In this document: piece by piece, positions 58,681 through 63,998 of the stretch
Numbering within the stretch: position 1 is the stretch's first letter
Layout of the letters: every line of letters starts with the position of its first letter
Made by a program: the position numbers and the translations under genes
Notes under the pieces: model-generated
What the model was told of the DNA's origin: nothing
Databases searched by the model: none
The model's input: only the letters and a program-made list of their open reading frames with translations
Virus record (IMG/VR): IMGVR_UViG_3300032235_000911
Span: 31,645-95,644 of that record
Source: a virus
Strand: one strand, 5' to 3'
DNA length: 64,000 nt

Positions 58681-58903
58681 CTTCGTTTTCCTCTGCGTCC
58701 TCAAGACGCTCTGCGGCTGCACGGGCAAGGTTCCTCATACCATACTGCTCGTTTGGAGTCCAGTCCTCAATGTCGGCATCGCTGCCGTCCTCTGCTTCGA
58801 TGCGCTCAATCTTTACTACACCGTTGGAATAGCGGGTGGCATGGACCGTAAACTCTCCGTCCTTGTCACGATAGGGAAAACTTACGGTTGTCGCAATACT
58901 CAT
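58631..58903 (-). CDS. Small acidic protein, 90 aa
   Basis: A beta-strand start (SIATTVSFPYRDKDGEFTVH, ATRYSNGVVKIERIEAED) and a strongly acidic end (AERLEDAEENEDADDEGDSE). An acidic tail could mimic DNA, but this is speculation. ATG at 58903 with GAGGA 9 nt upstream, 2 nt after the previous stop. Confidence 0.6.
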   Translation of the reverse strand: MSIATTVSFPYRDKDGEFTVHATRYSNGVVKIERIEAEDGSDADIEDWTPNEQYGMRNLARAAAERLEDAEENEDADDEGDSEFQENGWR

Positions 58904-58905
58904 TT

Positions 58906-59142
58906 TTATTCTTCCTCGGCCAGCATGGCCCACAGACTGTTCTTTGTAGCAGGTTCACGAACCTCTGTCAACTGCTTTCGGAGTGACAGAACCCGATGCT
59001 CCATGACTATATTGAGCGATTGCCAATGCACTTCGACCATATCAAAACCTTCCTCCTCGTACTGGCAAACAATAACTCCCTTCCCATGCTCGGGATGGAT
59101 GATGATGGTCCCGCTGCGGAGGCTTGGCTCGCTGTTCGTCAT
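58906..59142 (-). CDS. Small Tudor/DUF3553-like protein, probably leaderless mRNA
   Basis: 78 aa. SGTIIIHPEHGKGVIVCQYE then DMVEVHWQSL and VMEHRVLSLRKQL resemble the small beta barrel seen in UvrD/CarD-type Tudor modules (G.iv.HP.hG.G.v...). Such modules bind RNA polymerase or nucleic acid. There is no SD: GATAAA ends 7 nt before the ATG, so the transcript probably begins at the start codon. First gene of a five-gene leftward unit. Confidence 0.6.
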   Translation of the reverse strand: MTNSEPSLRSGTIIIHPEHGKGVIVCQYEEEGFDMVEVHWQSLNIVMEHRVLSLRKQLTEVREPATKNSLWAMLAEEE

Positions 59143-59149
59143 GAGTGGC

Positions 59150-59179
59150 TTTATCTCACAGGCAACCCCCCGCTGTCAC
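59150..59179 (-). promoter_or_regulatory. Leaderless promoter of the 59142 unit
   Basis: Minus-strand GTGACA, 18-nt spacer, GATAAA, then 7 nt and ATG. The palindrome at 59202 is 22 bp upstream. Confidence 0.6.
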
Positions 59180-59201
59180 CAAGTTTTTTTAGTGGGCGGT
59201 G

Positions 59202-59213
59202 GGGGCCGGCCCC
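59202..59213. repeat. Boundary palindrome, copy 8 (between divergent promoters)
   Basis: GGGGCCGGCCCC lying 22 bp from the leftward promoter at 59179 and 24 bp from a rightward -35 at 59238. Confidence 0.88.
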
Positions 59214-59237
59214 GCTTGCCCCCTGTTTTCTGCAGGC

Positions 59238-59265
59238 TTGACAAGGTGGCGCGGTGCGTTATGTT
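59238..59265 (+). promoter_or_regulatory. Orphan rightward promoter
   Basis: Consensus TTGACA, 16-nt spacer, TATGTT, 24 bp after palindrome 8. The predicted transcript starts near 59272, forms the hairpin at 59279 at once, and runs antisense to the 59316 gene. No start codon with an SD follows. Confidence 0.55.
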
Positions 59266-59278
59266 TTAGGGATAGAAC

Positions 59279-59298
59279 GCCCCCCCTTTCGGGGGGGC
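59279..59298. terminator. Perfect 8-bp GC hairpin (tetraloop)
   Basis: GCCCCCCC-TTTC-GGGGGGGC (GAAA tetraloop on the minus strand). It may end the leftward transcript of the 59316 gene, although no T-run follows, or form the 5' end of the rightward orphan transcript. Confidence 0.55.
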
Positions 59299-59315
59299 TG
59301 ACGCTTGCCCTACGA

Positions 59316-59660
59316 TTAGGGGTTAGCGGAAATCTGCTCCTCGCTCTCGGCCTCCTCCAGCGCAGCCAGTTTAGCCTGAAGCGCGGCAAACTGGTCGGCA
59401 ACATCGTTTTCGACCTCCGGCACCGGCTCCTCCGTAGAGGATTCACTCTCCGGCGAGAGTACGCTAACCGTATCGGTTGGGAAGTACCCACCATTACGTC
59501 CACGGCGGCAGTTGACGGAACCATCGGAGGTCAGCTCCTTGAGGACGGACAGGGCATCCTCACCGTGGGTGCTGATGATTGCACTCTTGGGGCAAGGACG
59601 CTTGTTCTCCTGCTGATACTCGGCAACGAACTGGAGAAGGTCAGACTTGGAAACGGCCAT
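59316..59660 (-). CDS. Putative winged-helix-like protein with coiled tail, 114 aa
   Basis: Residues 1-62 (KSDLLQFVAEYQQENKRPCP...ALSVLKELTSDGSVNCRRGR, NGGYFP) read like a small winged helix with a basic wing. Residues 65-114 are acidic with an AADQFAALQAKLAALEEAES-type coil, probably for self-association. It could regulate transcription. SD AGAGG, own promoter. Confidence 0.6.
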   Translation of the reverse strand: MAVSKSDLLQFVAEYQQENKRPCPKSAIISTHGEDALSVLKELTSDGSVNCRRGRNGGYFPTDTVSVLSPESESSTEEPVPEVENDVADQFAALQAKLAALEEAESEEQISANP

Positions 59661-59753
59661 CGGGAACCTCTACGCTGGACTGTGCCAGCTTGTTGGGGGC
59701 TGTATTGCCCTCTCAACTTGACGGACTCTAGCAGACTTACGGTTAGGCTGCAA
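59661..59753 (-). promoter_or_regulatory. Promoter, 5' hairpin and SD of the 59316 gene
   Basis: Minus-strand TTGCAG (748-753), 17-nt spacer, TAGAGT (725-730), then a 5'-UTR with stem GCTGG/CCAGC (59674-59689, loop CACAGT), 13 nt before the ATG. The promoter overlaps the end of the 59743 gene. Confidence 0.7.
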
Positions 59754-59886
59754 GTGGAAAAAGGAAATCTTCACCGCACTCTGGACATAAGCAGACCTCT
59801 TTGGTAAAGAACATATCGTTCTCGTCGAACACCTCTGTTTCGCCAATCTCTACCGCTTCGCAGTGGTCGCAATCAACGGCTTCCAT
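59743..59886 (-). CDS. Zinc-ribbon microprotein, 47 aa
   Basis: CDHCEAVEIGETEVFDENDM...EVCLCPECGEDFLFPLAA: two CxxC pairs 24 residues apart, a short zinc ribbon. GGAGG precedes the ATG at 59886. It has its own promoter and is not part of a longer frame. Confidence 0.65.
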   Translation of the reverse strand: MEAVDCDHCEAVEIGETEVFDENDMFFTKEVCLCPECGEDFLFPLAA

Positions 59887-59913
59887 CCCTACCTCCCTCC
59901 TGCTGATGGTTGA

Positions 59914-59942
59914 ATAATACCCCCACTCCCTCCTGCTGTCTA
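59914..59942 (-). promoter_or_regulatory. Sigma70-like promoter of the 59743 gene
   Basis: Minus-strand TAGACA, 17-nt spacer, TATTAT; 22 bp from palindrome 9. Confidence 0.65.
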
Positions 59943-59964
59943 CCCCTATTTTTGGTGGGCAGGG

Positions 59965-59976
59965 GGGGCCGGTCCC
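59965..59976. repeat. Boundary palindrome, copy 9 (GGGGCCGGTCCC), divergent
   Basis: One-mismatch copy lying between two divergent promoters, 22 bp from the leftward and 23 bp from the rightward -35. Confidence 0.85.
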
Positions 59977-59999
59977 TCTCTACCCCTATATCTTTTCTC

Positions 60000-60029
60000 T
60001 TGACCCTGCCCCCCGTTCTGCCCTACTAT
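60000..60029 (+). promoter_or_regulatory. Leaderless promoter of the GELW operon
   Basis: TTGACC, 18-nt spacer, TACTAT, then 6 nt (CTCTCC) and ATG at 60036; no SD is present. Confidence 0.65.
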
Positions 60030-60035
60030 CTCTCC

Positions 60036-60245
60036 ATGAGCCAACGAGTCCTGCCGGAAGTCGGTGAGTTATGGGTCTATTGCGACGAAGGTGAGCGGCC
60101 ATTTCTGTTTTTGCAACGGTTGCCAACACCCTCATGGGGCGACCATGAGGTTGGCGCACTCTATCGCGCACTAGATATAAAGTATGGTAGTATTAGAGAA
60201 ATAGAAGTAGGACAGTATCTCCAAAACTATCACAAGGTAGGATAA
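60036..60245 (+). CDS. GELW-family protein 1, 69 aa
   Basis: First of six paralogues in this operon. VLPEVGELWVYCDEGERPFL then FLQRLP, an alpha/beta middle, and an aromatic end. The shared pattern is PE.GE(L/I/V)W..., a hydrophobic strand (F/V)L(L/V)L, a second strand, and W/Y near the C-terminus: likely a small beta barrel of SH3/KOW type. Function unknown. Confidence 0.65.
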   Translation: MSQRVLPEVGELWVYCDEGERPFLFLQRLPTPSWGDHEVGALYRALDIKYGSIREIEVGQYLQNYHKVG

Positions 60246-60246
60246 C

Positions 60247-60483
60247 ATGGCAGACTTGACTGACAAGCAGAAGCAGGAAATGTGGAAGAAGTGTCCTTTC
60301 AAGTTGGGCGATACGGTACTTGGCAACGATGATAAGCCTTGGATTATTATGGATATTGTGGAGTGGCATAGTTTTTCTACTTGGACAATGAAAATCTATG
60401 ACCATCAAACTACAGAGCAGCGTGATGAACTGCTTGACATCTACAGTAACCAAGTGCTAGATGAGAACTTTTACGAGGGATAA
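60247..60483 (+). CDS. Small hypothetical protein in the GELW operon, 78 aa
   Basis: KCPFKLGDTVLGNDDKPWII then MDIVEWHSFSTWTMKIYDHQ suggests a small beta barrel (GD.V...W.I.dI), similar in style to the GELW proteins but without the GELW motif; it may be a distant relative. Starts 1 nt after the previous stop. Confidence 0.6.
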   Translation: MADLTDKQKQEMWKKCPFKLGDTVLGNDDKPWIIMDIVEWHSFSTWTMKIYDHQTTEQRDELLDIYSNQVLDENFYEG

Positions 60484-60484
60484 G

Positions 60485-60667
60485 ATGCCGCTGGAACCCG
60501 AAGCTGGCGAGTTATGGAAGTGGTTTGGAGGCCAGCATTTTCTACTGCTGCAAAAGAAATCCCAGTACGGTGACAAGTTTGTGGTATTAGAACTTGCAAC
60601 GGGTAGCATAAAGGATATGTACTTTCACAAAAGCGAGATAGGTAGTTCATGGATAAAGGTTGCATAA
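60485..60667 (+). CDS. GELW-family protein 2, 60 aa
   Basis: MPLEPEAGELWKWFGGQHFL then LLQKK, VVLELATGSIKDMYF, and SSWIKVA. The shortest and clearest member, showing the minimal unit. ATG at 60485 follows GAGGGA in the previous gene's end. Confidence 0.65.
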   Translation: MPLEPEAGELWKWFGGQHFLLLQKKSQYGDKFVVLELATGSIKDMYFHKSEIGSSWIKVA

Positions 60668-60843
60668 ACATGGAGGTTGGCGAGGTATGGAGATGGGTGG
60701 ATGAGAACCCCCTCCTTCTCCTGCTAAGGGAAGAAGAAATGGACGGCGGTATATTTTTTCTCTGTCTTGACTTGACGACAGAGGAGAAGTTCAGTATGGT
60801 TTTCCATCCAGCACTCATGGACCGCTGGACGAGGTTAGCATGA
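60649..60843 (+). CDS. GELW-family protein 3, 64 aa
   Basis: MEVGEVWRWVDENPLLLLLR, FFLCLDLTTEEKFSMVF, DRWTRLA. Two starts are possible: 60649 (TAGG 6 nt upstream, 19-nt overlap) or 60670 (AAAGG 10 nt upstream). The family motif starts right after the second. Confidence 0.6.
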   Translation: MDKGCINMEVGEVWRWVDENPLLLLLREEEMDGGIFFLCLDLTTEEKFSMVFHPALMDRWTRLA

Positions 60844-61172
60844 CCTGTGTAGAGTGTGGTGACGAGTACGGATGGGACAAGAACCGTGCCAAGTTGGGCG
60901 GCAAGCGTACCCACTGTGGCGACTGTGCCGACGAAACCAGCGTCCGTTATGTTGGCGTTTCGGCTGGCGAAGGTAAGATGAGTGCCGTTCAAGTGTTGAA
61001 GTTTGATAATCCTGCTGACCGTGAGGCGTATGTTGAGGCTTGGAAGGTCAATAGCGGACTCTACAAAGGCAAGAGTTGCCAGATTGGTCGTGGACTTACT
61101 AGCACCCCATCTGTCAAGTTCCAGACCGTTACAACCAACAACCCCAATGCTAACCATAAAGGTAAAGCATGA
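60840..61172 (+). CDS. Zinc-finger protein inside the GELW operon, 110 aa
   Basis: CVECGDEYGWDKNRAKLGGK then THCGDCADETS: a CxxC pair twice, likely one zinc site. The rest (VLKFDNPADREAYVEAWKVN...PSVKFQTVTTNNPN) is unrecognised. ATGA-type overlaps with both neighbours place it in the same operon, splitting the paralogue array three and three. Confidence 0.6.
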   Translation: MTCVECGDEYGWDKNRAKLGGKRTHCGDCADETSVRYVGVSAGEGKMSAVQVLKFDNPADREAYVEAWKVNSGLYKGKSCQIGRGLTSTPSVKFQTVTTNNPNANHKGKA

Positions 61173-61378
61173 ATATCCCAGACCGCTTACCAGAAGTGGG
61201 CGAAATATGGGGATGGGGAAACTCTAAAAAATATGTCAAGTTTCTTGTGCTTGGCATAGAACATGATAGTAACAAAGACCTATTGCCATACACAATGAGA
61301 GGAATAGTATTGGACTCAAAAGAAACAGTTGTATCTGATAGATACAGTTTTCATTCATACTGGTCGAGGATAGCGTGA
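61169..61378 (+). CDS. GELW-family protein 4, 69 aa
   Basis: DRLPEVGEIWGWGNSKKYVK, FLVLGIEHDSNKDLL, MRGIVLDSKETVVSDRYSFH, YWSRIA. It matches proteins 1 and 5 at the start and end. Stop overlaps the next start. Confidence 0.65.
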   Translation: MNIPDRLPEVGEIWGWGNSKKYVKFLVLGIEHDSNKDLLPYTMRGIVLDSKETVVSDRYSFHSYWSRIA

Positions 61379-61590
61379 CAATCATTCCCGAAATCGGTGA
61401 ACTGTGGGAGTACCGCAACGGGGGGCAACACCTTTGCGTGCTTGTGCTTGGCGTGAGTGCCGCCATAAAAACGGATGGAGTAGAGATTCGGTGCATAAAC
61501 ATAATAAATAGCGGCTTTTCAAGGGACAGCGAATATTGGTGTTTCTCAACGGAGGAACACCAGCGTTCAAACTGGAAGAAGGTGGCGTGA
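61375..61590 (+). CDS. GELW-family protein 5, 71 aa
   Basis: GTG start overlapping the previous TGA (GTGA). TIIPEIGELWEYRNGGQHLC, VLVLGVSAAIKTDGVEI, a beta middle, and HQRSNWKKVA. Confidence 0.65.
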   Translation: MTIIPEIGELWEYRNGGQHLCVLVLGVSAAIKTDGVEIRCINIINSGFSRDSEYWCFSTEEHQRSNWKKVA

Positions 61591-61820
61591 TGGCGAAGCG
61601 TAAAGCAGCAGAGATTGGCGAGTTGTGGATTCGCAGCATTGGCGGCGAACAGGAAGGCTTACTCATACTGGGGATTGAGAAGAATCACCGTGAGATTGGA
61701 TTGGATTATTATTCTTACACGGTACTTGAGCCAATGACAGGGCAGACCTTCACCTTTGATAAAATCTTTCCTATCCGTGAAAGTTACACGGCTGGTACGC
61801 GATGGAAACGGGCAGATTAG
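61590..61820 (+). CDS. GELW-family protein 6, 76 aa
   Basis: AAEIGELWIRSIGGEQEGLL, ILGIEKNHREIGLDYYSYTV, LEPMTGQTFTFDKIF, AGTRWKRAD. ATG overlaps the previous stop (TGATG) with AAGG upstream. Last gene of the operon, before boundary copy 10. Confidence 0.65.
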   Translation: MAKRKAAEIGELWIRSIGGEQEGLLILGIEKNHREIGLDYYSYTVLEPMTGQTFTFDKIFPIRESYTAGTRWKRAD

Positions 61821-61830
61821 GTGGTTTGGC

Positions 61831-61842
61831 GGGGCCGGCCCC
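61831..61842. repeat. Boundary palindrome, copy 10
   Basis: GGGGCCGGCCCC 11 bp after the operon's last stop; -35 of the next unit starts 24 bp downstream. Confidence 0.88.
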
Positions 61843-61865
61843 CCTTGACCCCTATTTTTTCCTGC

Positions 61866-61895
61866 TTGACCCCTGCTCCCCGTTTATGGCATAAG
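61866..61895 (+). promoter_or_regulatory. Sigma70-like promoter of the 61917 gene
   Basis: TTGACC, 18-nt spacer, CATAAG. SD CGGAGG lies 6 nt before the ATG. No clear 5' hairpin. Confidence 0.7.
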
Positions 61896-61916
61896 ACTGG
61901 ACATCGGAGGTGACGC

Positions 61917-62132
61917 ATGAGTGTTGAGGCTACGCTTGCACAGATGGCTGGCGAGGATAGCGCGGAAACAAAGGGATGGGACGATGGCATGGATTTTGCC
62001 AATACTCTCAAGATGGGAGTTCTTGAAGAACTGCGTGAGTTGCGCCGTCTGAACTACCCAGACGCCTACATCGACGCATGGAAAGCCTCTGCAAGTAGTA
62101 TTTTTTACACCTTGACTGACGAGAGCAAGTAG
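61917..62132 (+). CDS. Small helical protein, 71 aa
   Basis: TLAQMAGEDSAETKGWDDGM, then a leucine-rich helix (VLEELRELRRLNYPDAYIDA). No family recognised. Strong SD. The next promoter lies within its 3' end. Confidence 0.6.
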   Translation: MSVEATLAQMAGEDSAETKGWDDGMDFANTLKMGVLEELRELRRLNYPDAYIDAWKASASSIFYTLTDESK

Positions 62133-62169
62133 GATAAAGTTGCATTTCACCCTGCAACGGAGGTAAGTC
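62112..62169 (+). promoter_or_regulatory. Promoter, 5' hairpin and SD of the 62170 gene
   Basis: TTGACT, 15-nt spacer, GATAAA inside the end of the previous gene. Stem GTTGCA/TGCAAC follows (62139-62158), then CGGAGG before the ATG. The spacer is shorter than in other units. Confidence 0.6.
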
Positions 62170-62958
62170 ATGGCTCGCAAGAAGGCAGCGATTCAACCGT
62201 TTGATTTTTCGGATTTCTCCTGCGATACGGATAAGTTGACGCTGGACAAGTATAAAACCGATGCCGACATTCTTGCACGGTTGGAGTTTATCGACAAGAA
62301 CAAGGAACATGGTGAATATTACCTGAAGCGAAACATTCAGTTTATGAAGAACGGTGAGACCTTCCAGTCATTCAACAAGTGGACAAAGCGTAATATTCTG
62401 CAAGTCCTTTGGAGGTATGAGGACACGCTTCAGCAGCAGGAAACCGTCCGTTTCCGTGAGTGGTACGATAAGCGTGAGGACGCGCAGCAGGCATGGCGCG
62501 AGTGCTGGTCCTCCATGTACGGGCTGCACAGTTGGCAGGGTTATTTCAACAATGGCACCTATTCCGCACAGGAAACACGGGACGAATGGGCCAAGTTGGA
62601 AACCGCTGGTCCCTCTGACCCCTGTATGTGGGATGAATTTCTCTGTAACTACGCTGTAAAAAGTTATGTGGAACTGCACCGCAATCCTAAGTATGAGATT
62701 GGCGACCTTGTGCTGCTCCGTAAGGCATACATTGGAAGCTGGCGTTATGACCCCGATACGGAACTTGATATTGCGATTCCCCGTCTTGGCACCATCATGG
62801 GTTACAAGGACGAAACAGGCGGCAAGCGCAAGAGTTCGTCAAGTGCTGGTAGCCGCACCGTCTCAGTCCTGTGGCTTGGAAAGAATGATATCATTGATGT
62901 AATGGAGAAGACTATCAAGTTGGAATGTCGCAAGGGTCACAAGATGGGCAAGGTCTAA
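62170..62958 (+). CDS. Hypothetical protein, 262 aa
   Basis: The largest cassette gene. N-terminal two thirds are helical and aromatic (WRYEDTLQQQETVRFREWYD, QQAWRECWSSMYGLHSWQGY). The last 90 residues have a barrel-like segment (YEIGDLVLLRKAYIGSWRYD, LGTIMGYKDETGGKRKSSSS, TVSVLWLGKNDIIDV) reminiscent of Tudor/SH3-type modules. No family recognised. Confidence 0.65.
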   Translation: MARKKAAIQPFDFSDFSCDTDKLTLDKYKTDADILARLEFIDKNKEHGEYYLKRNIQFMKNGETFQSFNKWTKRNILQVLWRYEDTLQQQETVRFREWYDKREDAQQAWRECWSSMYGLHSWQGYFNNGTYSAQETRDEWAKLETAGPSDPCMWDEFLCNYAVKSYVELHRNPKYEIGDLVLLRKAYIGSWRYDPDTELDIAIPRLGTIMGYKDETGGKRKSSSSAGSRTVSVLWLGKNDIIDVMEKTIKLECRKGHKMGKV

Positions 62959-62995
62959 CCCCTACTCCCTCTCCTGCTGGAAACGGTGGGCAGAG

Positions 62996-63007
62996 GGGGC
63001 CGGCCCC
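62996..63007. repeat. Boundary palindrome, copy 11
   Basis: GGGGCCGGCCCC 38 bp after the 62958 stop, followed by CCACCGCACC and a T-rich tract; -35 starts 24 bp downstream. Confidence 0.88.
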
Positions 63008-63030
63008 CACCGCACCCTATTTTTTTATCC

Positions 63031-63059
63031 TTGACCCCCTGAACGGGCTGTTGTATGTT
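63031..63059 (+). promoter_or_regulatory. Sigma70-like promoter of the 63082 gene
   Basis: TTGACC, 17-nt spacer, TATGTT. AAGGAGG lies 6 nt before the ATG at 63082. Confidence 0.7.
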
Positions 63060-63081
63060 TCTTTTCAAGAAGGAGGCAGAC

Positions 63082-63450
63082 ATGGCTTTTCAGTGGCACG
63101 GTAGAGACAATGGCGAACTTGTGTGGGAGCAGCAGATTACCCGTTACTATTTCATTAGCGACGAGGAGATTATCACAAAGCACCGTCATGGTGAAAGCAG
63201 CCCCATCAAGGTGGGAACCCGTCTTAAACTCACAAAAAGCGAGGCACATAAGTTTTTCAAGCATGGCTATATTGAATACAAAACCGTAACTTGGAATGAA
63301 AAAAAGGATCTTTTTGACCGTATCGTCGTACCGTTGACAAAGGGTACAATCGGGAAGGATATCGAAACGAGGTATCTAAAGCAGAGTCCATGTACACAGG
63401 AAGAAGTGTCGCCCCGCAAGAAGAAGCTTGCAAACCCAACAGAACCCTGA
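63082..63450 (+). CDS. Hypothetical basic protein, 122 aa
   Basis: Beta-rich start (AFQWHGRDNGELVWEQQITR, YYFISDEEIITKHRHG), then KVGTRLKLTKSEAHKFFKHG and a basic end (SPRKKKLANPTEP). No family recognised. An upstream ATG at 63055 overlaps the -10 box and is rejected. Confidence 0.6.
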   Translation: MAFQWHGRDNGELVWEQQITRYYFISDEEIITKHRHGESSPIKVGTRLKLTKSEAHKFFKHGYIEYKTVTWNEKKDLFDRIVVPLTKGTIGKDIETRYLKQSPCTQEEVSPRKKKLANPTEP

Positions 63451-63454
63451 TAAA
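63428..63454 (+). promoter_or_regulatory. Probable promoter of the 63483 gene
   Basis: TTGCAA, 15-nt spacer, GATAAA overlapping the previous gene's 3' end, like the promoter at 62112; AAAGGAG before the ATG. Confidence 0.5.
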
Positions 63455-63482
63455 GTCCACCTTACTTTAAAAGGAGCCACCG

Positions 63483-63659
63483 ATGACCGACAAGTTGACG
63501 CTGGAGCTGGATTACGATAGTGCCAACCTGCTCCTGCACGTTATCCGAGAAGGGCTTGATAACGGCTGTCGTGGTCTTGAAGTAGACGACGAGGATAAAG
63601 TTATGGATGTGCGTGATGCGCTCCTTAACTGGTTGACAGACCAACAGAAGGCATGGTAG
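63483..63659 (+). CDS. Small acidic protein, 58 aa
   Basis: LTLELDYDSANLLLHVIREG, CRGLEVDDEDKVMDVRDALL, NWLTDQQKAW: an acidic helix-strand-helix. AAAGGAG lies about 8 nt before the ATG. No family recognised. Confidence 0.6.
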   Translation: MTDKLTLELDYDSANLLLHVIREGLDNGCRGLEVDDEDKVMDVRDALLNWLTDQQKAW

Positions 63660-63662
63660 GTT
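63633..63662 (+). promoter_or_regulatory. Probable promoter of the 63694 gene
   Basis: Consensus TTGACA, 18-nt spacer, TAGGTT at the end of the previous gene; AGGAGG before the next ATG. Confidence 0.5.
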
Positions 63663-63693
63663 CTACATTCACCCGCAACAGGAGGAGTAGACG

Positions 63694-63876
63694 ATGACAC
63701 GACAGTTTGTAAGGTGCTGCGACTACAATAAGGCTGACGACAATATCTATTTTGACGAGCATCCCGATAGCCTCTGTTTCCGCGATGCAAGGGGCGATGA
63801 CCCTTTTGAGTATTGCCCTTGGTGTGGTGTCCTGCTGGATTGGAACCTGCCGATGACAGAAGGAAAAAAGAAGTAG
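63694..63876 (+). CDS. Cys-rich small protein, 60 aa
   Basis: FVRCCDYNKADDNIYFDEHP and FEYCPWCGVLLDWNLP: a CPWCG knuckle plus an N-terminal CC pair, likely zinc binding. Similar in style to other zinc-ribbon microproteins of this region. SD AGGAGGAG. Confidence 0.6.
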   Translation: MTRQFVRCCDYNKADDNIYFDEHPDSLCFRDARGDDPFEYCPWCGVLLDWNLPMTEGKKK

Positions 63877-63931
63877 TTGACAAGGCTGGCAAGACAAGGT
63901 AAGATGGGTTCACAAGTTGGGGATGCACTTA

Positions 63932-63998
63932 GGCCCCCTCTGCTCATTGAAAAAAGAATAAAAAAGAAGTTGAAAGAAGTAGAGAGTTGTGGTATAGT
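63932..63998 (+). promoter_or_regulatory. Degenerate boundary element and near-consensus promoter at the window edge
   Basis: GGCCCC and TCTGCTCATTGAAAAAAG echo the right half of the boundary element. Then TTGAAA, 17-nt spacer, TATAGT (63993-63998). It probably drives a gene beyond the window. Confidence 0.75.

Noticed and set aside
58649-59269. 206-codon rightward open frame
   Set aside because: It runs antisense to three SD-led leftward genes, crosses a promoter and a boundary palindrome, and has no SD.
59199-59807. 202-codon rightward open frame
   Set aside because: It crosses the orphan promoter and the 8-bp GC hairpin and is antisense to the 59316 gene; no SD.
60471-61157. 228-codon leftward open frame
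   Set aside because: Antisense to the GELW operon, whose six members support the rightward reading by mutual similarity.
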